Assembly: GCF_030503615.1 (NCBI RefSeq)
Contig: NZ_CP129963.1
Span: 2,728,001 to 2,792,000 of the forward strand
From: Sphingobacterium sp. BN32
Lineage (GTDB): Bacteria > Bacteroidota > Bacteroidia > Sphingobacteriales > Sphingobacteriaceae
Length of the DNA: 64,000 bases
Direction: 5' to 3'
Shown: positions 61,689 to 64,000 of the stretch, piece after piece
Position numbering within the stretch: the stretch's first letter is position 1
Layout: the number at the start of each line of letters is the position of its first letter
Notes under the pieces: generated by a model
Database searches by the model: none
What the model was told of the DNA's origin: nothing
What the model saw: only the letters and a program-made list of their open reading frames with translations
Position numbers and translations under genes: made by a program

Positions 61689-64000
61689 ATGAGTGACGAA
61701 ATCAACAACACAGACGAGAACAACGAATCGACCCAGAACCCAGACCAACAAAGCAGCACTGTTGCACTTTCTGGTTTATATGAAAATTGGTTCCTAGATT
61801 ATGCATCGTATGTTATTTTAGATCGCGCCGTACCACATATCAATGACGGCTTCAAACCTGTACAACGACGCATTCTGCATTCCCTAAAAGAAATGGATGA
61901 CGGGCGGTATAATAAGGCTGCAAATGTCATAGGTAATACCATGAAATACCATCCTCATGGCGATGCCTCTATCGGAGATGCCATGGTGCAAATTGGGCAA
62001 AAAGATCTGTTGATTGATTGCCAAGGAAACTGGGGCGATCCGATCACCGGAGACTCTGCTGCCGCCCCTCGTTATATTGAGGGTAGATTATCAAAGTTTG
62101 CAAACGAAGTAGTCTTCAATCCAGATACGACTGATTGGCAACTGAGTTATGATGGCCGGAATAAGGAGCCCGTAACTCTACCTGTCAAATTCCCTTTATT
62201 GCTTGCCCAAGGAGCGGAAGGTATCGCGGTTGGTCTCGCTACGAAAATTATGCCGCATAACTTCAATGAATTGATTGAAGGCTCTATACAAGTTTTACGT
62301 GGCGAACGTCCTTCAATTTATCCAGATTTCCCTACCGGTGGTCTAGCAGATGTTTCTGCGTACAACGAAGGTCGACGTGGTGGTAAAATACGTGTGAGAG
62401 CGAAAATTGAAGAGCGTGATAAGAAAACCCTAGCCATCACAGAAATACCGTATGGAACAACTACAGGAAGTCTGATTGATAGTATCGTAACGGCGAACGA
62501 AAAGGGTAAGATTAAGATTAAAAAAATTGAAGATAACACAGCCGGAACGGTTGAAATCATGGTTCATCTTGCACCTGGAATCTCTCCAGATGTAACCATA
62601 GATGCACTTTACGCATTTACCGCTTGTGAGACGTCCATCTCTCCAAATACCTGTGTAATCAAGAATAATAAGCCGCTCTTTATGAGTGTCAATGATATCT
62701 TGATCGAAAATACGAAGCAGACAAAAAGCCTCATAAAACAGGAATTAGAGATCTGTCTGCATGAGCTGCAAGAAAAGATATTCTTTAGCTCGCTCTTGAA
62801 GATATTCATTCAAGAAGGGATGTATAAACATTCAGACTATGAGAATGCTGGAGATTTTGACACCGTTGTTACGGTTTTGAACCGCCTATTCGAACCTTTC
62901 TTCCCCCAGTTCTACAGAACCATCGAGCCTGAAGATTATAAACGTTTGATCGACAAACCGATGAGCAGTATTACGCGATTCGACGTGAAGAAAGCCGACG
63001 AACAGATGAAATCGCTTGAAGATGAAATCAAAGAAGTTCGAAAGAATCTTAGAAACCTAACAGAATATACGATTGAATGGTTTGAGTATATCCGTGGCAA
63101 GTACGGGAAAGATCGCGTTCGTAAGACGGAACTGCGAGTATTCGATCGCGTAGAGGCAACACAGGTAGCACTAGCGAATGCGAAACTTTATGTCAACCGG
63201 GAAGAGGGTTTCATTGGTACCAACATGAAGAAAGATGAGCTAGTAGGCGATTGTTCTGATATCGACGACATCATCGTGTTCCGAGCAGATGGAAAATACT
63301 CTGTTGTTAAAATTCAAGATAAAGTCTTTGTTGGTAAAGACATTATCCATGTCGCGGTATTCAAAAAAGGTGATGAGCGAACAGTTTATAATGTAATATA
63401 TAAGGATGGCGGCACTGGGACAAGTTATATCAAACGATTTGCAGTGACCGGTGTTACGCGCGATAAAGATTATGATATAGGTAAGGCGACGAAGGGTTCT
63501 AAAATTCTATATTTCACAGCGAATTCTAACGGAGAAGCTGAAGTAGTAAACATTCAATTAAAGCCACATTCTAAACTTCGTAAGCTAACGTTTGATATGG
63601 ATTTCGCGGAAATCGCAATCAAGGGTAGAGCTTCTCAAGGAAATATTGTAAGCAAGTATCCAGTTAAGAAAGTGTCGTTCAAAAGTGCTGGTGTTTCTAC
63701 GCTTGCAGGTCGCAAAATCTGGTATGATGATGTGTTGAAACGACTAAATGCAGACGAAAGAGGTCGCTTTCTAGGTGAGTTCGATGGTGATGATAAGATT
63801 CTATTAACGATGAGCGACGGAAGTTATGAATTGTCTAACTTTGACCTAAGCAATCACTTCGATGACAAGATGACGCGAATGGAGAAGTTTCATCCGCAAC
63901 AGGTTTATACAGCAATCCACCAAGATAGCAAAGGAACTTATTACGTGAAACGTTTCAATTTTGATGATTTGCCTGTTGGGAAAAGAATGAAGTTTATCGG
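61689..64000 (+). CDS. parC: DNA topoisomerase IV subunit A (5' part)
   Basis: 770 codons are present and the gene runs off the window. GyrA/ParC winged-helix and breakage-reunion core: LDRAVPHINDGFKPVQRRIL, KYHPHGDASIGDAM, GNWGDPITGDSAAAPRY with catalytic Tyr129. The GyrA-box QRRGGRG is absent from the visible part, favouring ParC. The C-terminal region from about residue 500 forms beta-pinwheel blades. Decatenates daughter chromosomes together with ParE, which is not in the window. The start ATG is preceded by an acidic, Asn-rich 25-residue leader. Confidence 0.93.
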   Translation, partial: MSDEINNTDENNESTQNPDQQSSTVALSGLYENWFLDYASYVILDRAVPHINDGFKPVQRRILHSLKEMDDGRYNKAANVIGNTMKYHPHGDASIGDAMVQIGQKDLLIDCQGNWGDPITGDSAAAPRYIEGRLSKFANEVVFNPDTTDWQLSYDGRNKEPVTLPVKFPLLLAQGAEGIAVGLATKIMPHNFNELIEGSIQVLRGERPSIYPDFPTGGLADVSAYNEGRRGGKIRVRAKIEERDKKTLAITEIPYGTTTGSLIDSIVTANEKGKIKIKKIEDNTAGTVEIMVHLAPGISPDVTIDALYAFTACETSISPNTCVIKNNKPLFMSVNDILIENTKQTKSLIKQELEICLHELQEKIFFSSLLKIFIQEGMYKHSDYENAGDFDTVVTVLNRLFEPFFPQFYRTIEPEDYKRLIDKPMSSITRFDVKKADEQMKSLEDEIKEVRKNLRNLTEYTIEWFEYIRGKYGKDRVRKTELRVFDRVEATQVALANAKLYVNREEGFIGTNMKKDELVGDCSDIDDIIVFRADGKYSVVKIQDKVFVGKDIIHVAVFKKGDERTVYNVIYKDGGTGTSYIKRFAVTGVTRDKDYDIGKATKGSKILYFTANSNGEAEVVNIQLKPHSKLRKLTFDMDFAEIAIKGRASQGNIVSKYPVKKVSFKSAGVSTLAGRKIWYDDVLKRLNADERGRFLGEFDGDDKILLTMSDGSYELSNFDLSNHFDDKMTRMEKFHPQQVYTAIHQDSKGTYYVKRFNFDDLPVGKRMKFI

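Overview
The window reads as chromosomal DNA of a Sphingobacteriaceae bacterium (Bacteroidota), most likely Sphingobacterium or a close relative. The evidence is a TAnnTTTG-type promoter in front of rpsA, a 644-residue S1, Rho with an Ala/Pro/acidic insertion, a TamL-type Omp85 lipoprotein, the conserved short ECF sigma factor, BadF-type sugar kinases and a hutHIUG operon. No prophage, CRISPR array, rRNA or transposase gene is visible. Species is not determined.

Layout. 1-4.1 kb: end of a YpdA-type flavoprotein, TetR regulator, murB, ECF sigma, a PfkB kinase and the first tRNA-Asn. 4.2-6.9 kb: a block bounded by two identical tRNA-Asn genes, carrying a methyltransferase and an Ada-zinc-domain/2OG-Fe(II) oxygenase pair. 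7-18.7 kb: mgtE, a large secreted metalloprotease/propeller/barrel-like protein, pgk, sppA, folK, an orphan Hpt protein, pssA and rho. 19-30.4 kb: FHS sugar transporter, two paralogous BadF kinases, UPF0173 hydrolase, ybaB, two unknown proteins, tdk, glutathione peroxidase and a secreted M14 peptidase. 30.8-40.4 kb: ddl; a tight PASTA-mltG-thioesterase-yihY-hybrid kinase run; rpsA; sulfurtransferase. 40.4-48.1 kb: pirin and the histidine utilisation operon hutH-hutI-hutU-hutG with a divergent LysR gene and two dyad operators. 48.1-64 kb: AI-2E transporter, MFS, SpoU methylase, tamL, serS, two tandem EEP phosphohydrolases, a glycosyltransferase-flippase-glycosyltransferase operon and the start of parC.

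The most unusual content lies between genes. Twelve 35-bp arrays, each of exactly five 7-bp units with a TAG core (two sequence subtypes), sit at gene ends. They are always oriented in the direction of the adjoining upstream gene where there is one, and several supply that gene's stop codon. Because 7 = 1 mod 3, each array closes all six reading frames. Most of the TTAGAYW subtype are followed by a GGCGCC hairpin and T-run, that is, an intrinsic terminator. In four intergenic regions these arrays flank a 150-210 bp element with about 35-bp inverted ends (GAACCAGGAAAGGAAGGAT) and a conserved 38-bp hairpin core. A third palindromic family (CCCTTTCAAA) appears twice. Together they look like a family of gene-end cassettes or miniature elements that combine a translational stop, a transcriptional stop and a mobile-looking palindrome.
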